Source of the DNA: Streptomyces sp. NBC_00190
GTDB taxonomy: Bacteria; Actinomycetota; Actinomycetes; Streptomycetales; Streptomycetaceae
Assembly (NCBI RefSeq): GCF_036203305.1
Contig: NZ_CP108131.1
Span: 3,100,001 to 3,164,000 of the forward strand
Direction: 5' to 3'
DNA length: 64,000 nucleotides
A program made the position numbers and the translations under genes. The notes under the pieces are model-generated. The model made no database searches and was not told where the DNA came from. It saw nothing but the letters and a program-made list of their open reading frames with translations. Position 1 is the first letter of the stretch. The number at the start of each line of letters is the position of its first letter. This document shows, one piece after another, positions 63,990 to 64,000 of this stretch.

Positions 63990-64000
63990 GCTTGCTCACC
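63976..64000 (-). CDS. Upstream ABC permease, 3' end
   Basis: Only the last 7 codons and TAG are inside the window (VSKRAGA then stop at 63978-63976). The overlap with the next start codon is typical for tandem permease genes; the identity as the first permease of the importer is inferred from context. Confidence 0.45.

Overview
The window is high-G+C actinobacterial chromosome and almost certainly Streptomyces. It carries the desferrioxamine genes desABCD, the developmental regulator adpA next to orn, the cebR/cebEFG/bglC cellobiose locus, a CdgA-type GGDEF-EAL protein, a DUF397/DUF5753 regulator pair, and several secreted chitin- and peptidoglycan-active enzymes. From memory, the gene order resembles the SCO2780s to SCO2830s core region of S. 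coelicolor. I inferred that; I did not run an alignment.

Layout. 1-3812: desferrioxamine operon (3' end of desA, then desB, desC, desD), closed by a strong inverted repeat facing a GH20 hexosaminidase. 5593-8789: a DUF4429/SHOCT protein, a 91-residue protein and glmS. 8802-11380: an acetate-type transporter and a universal stress protein, with an intact IS605-type tnpB and a probable omega-RNA right end between them. 11714-14426: small membrane protein, adpA and orn, then tRNA-His. 14683-20309: cebR diverging from cebE-cebF-cebG-bglC, with one perfect CebR box. 20334-29418: housekeeping and regulatory genes, including DsbB plus a 54-residue DUF5993 protein, a two-component pair, methyltransferases and a phosphatase. 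29571-33764: a tightly overlapping operon of a Cas4/RecB-like Fe-S nuclease, an unknown protein, an SF1 helicase and a 57-residue protein. 33769-36244: MarR regulator and FMN reductase with three operators, small genes, and tRNA-Lys. 36316-45350: M6 protease, CdgA, two paralogous tachylectin-domain wall enzymes, a candidate peptide-signal locus (63-residue secreted peptide with two SINWD motifs next to a LuxR-type regulator), and a DUF397/HTH pair. 45507-52357: chitinase, oxidoreductase, IclR regulator, second tRNA-Lys, acyl-CoA synthetase and a chitin LPMO. 52455-57312: SPFH protein, NlpC/P60-PG-binding protein, third tRNA-Lys and a class F sortase with a possible substrate. 57395-60158: a small region of decay, with pieces of a resident NagD-type gene flanking an intact opposite-strand copy, then a wrecked IS605 element. 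60375-64000: secreted phosphodiesterase-like protein and part of a phosphonate/iron-type ABC transporter.

Working together: the chitinase, LPMO, hexosaminidase and GlmS suggest chitin breakdown and amino-sugar flow. The two secreted chitin enzymes have promoter repeats of the GGTCTAGACC type (DasR/chitin regulon). The ceb locus handles cello-oligosaccharides. AdpA, Orn and CdgA are developmental or nucleotide-signalling functions. Two unusual points are that this adpA has no TTA codon, and that two loci (helicase/nuclease operon and SINWD peptide locus) look like coherent systems I do not recognise from the literature.
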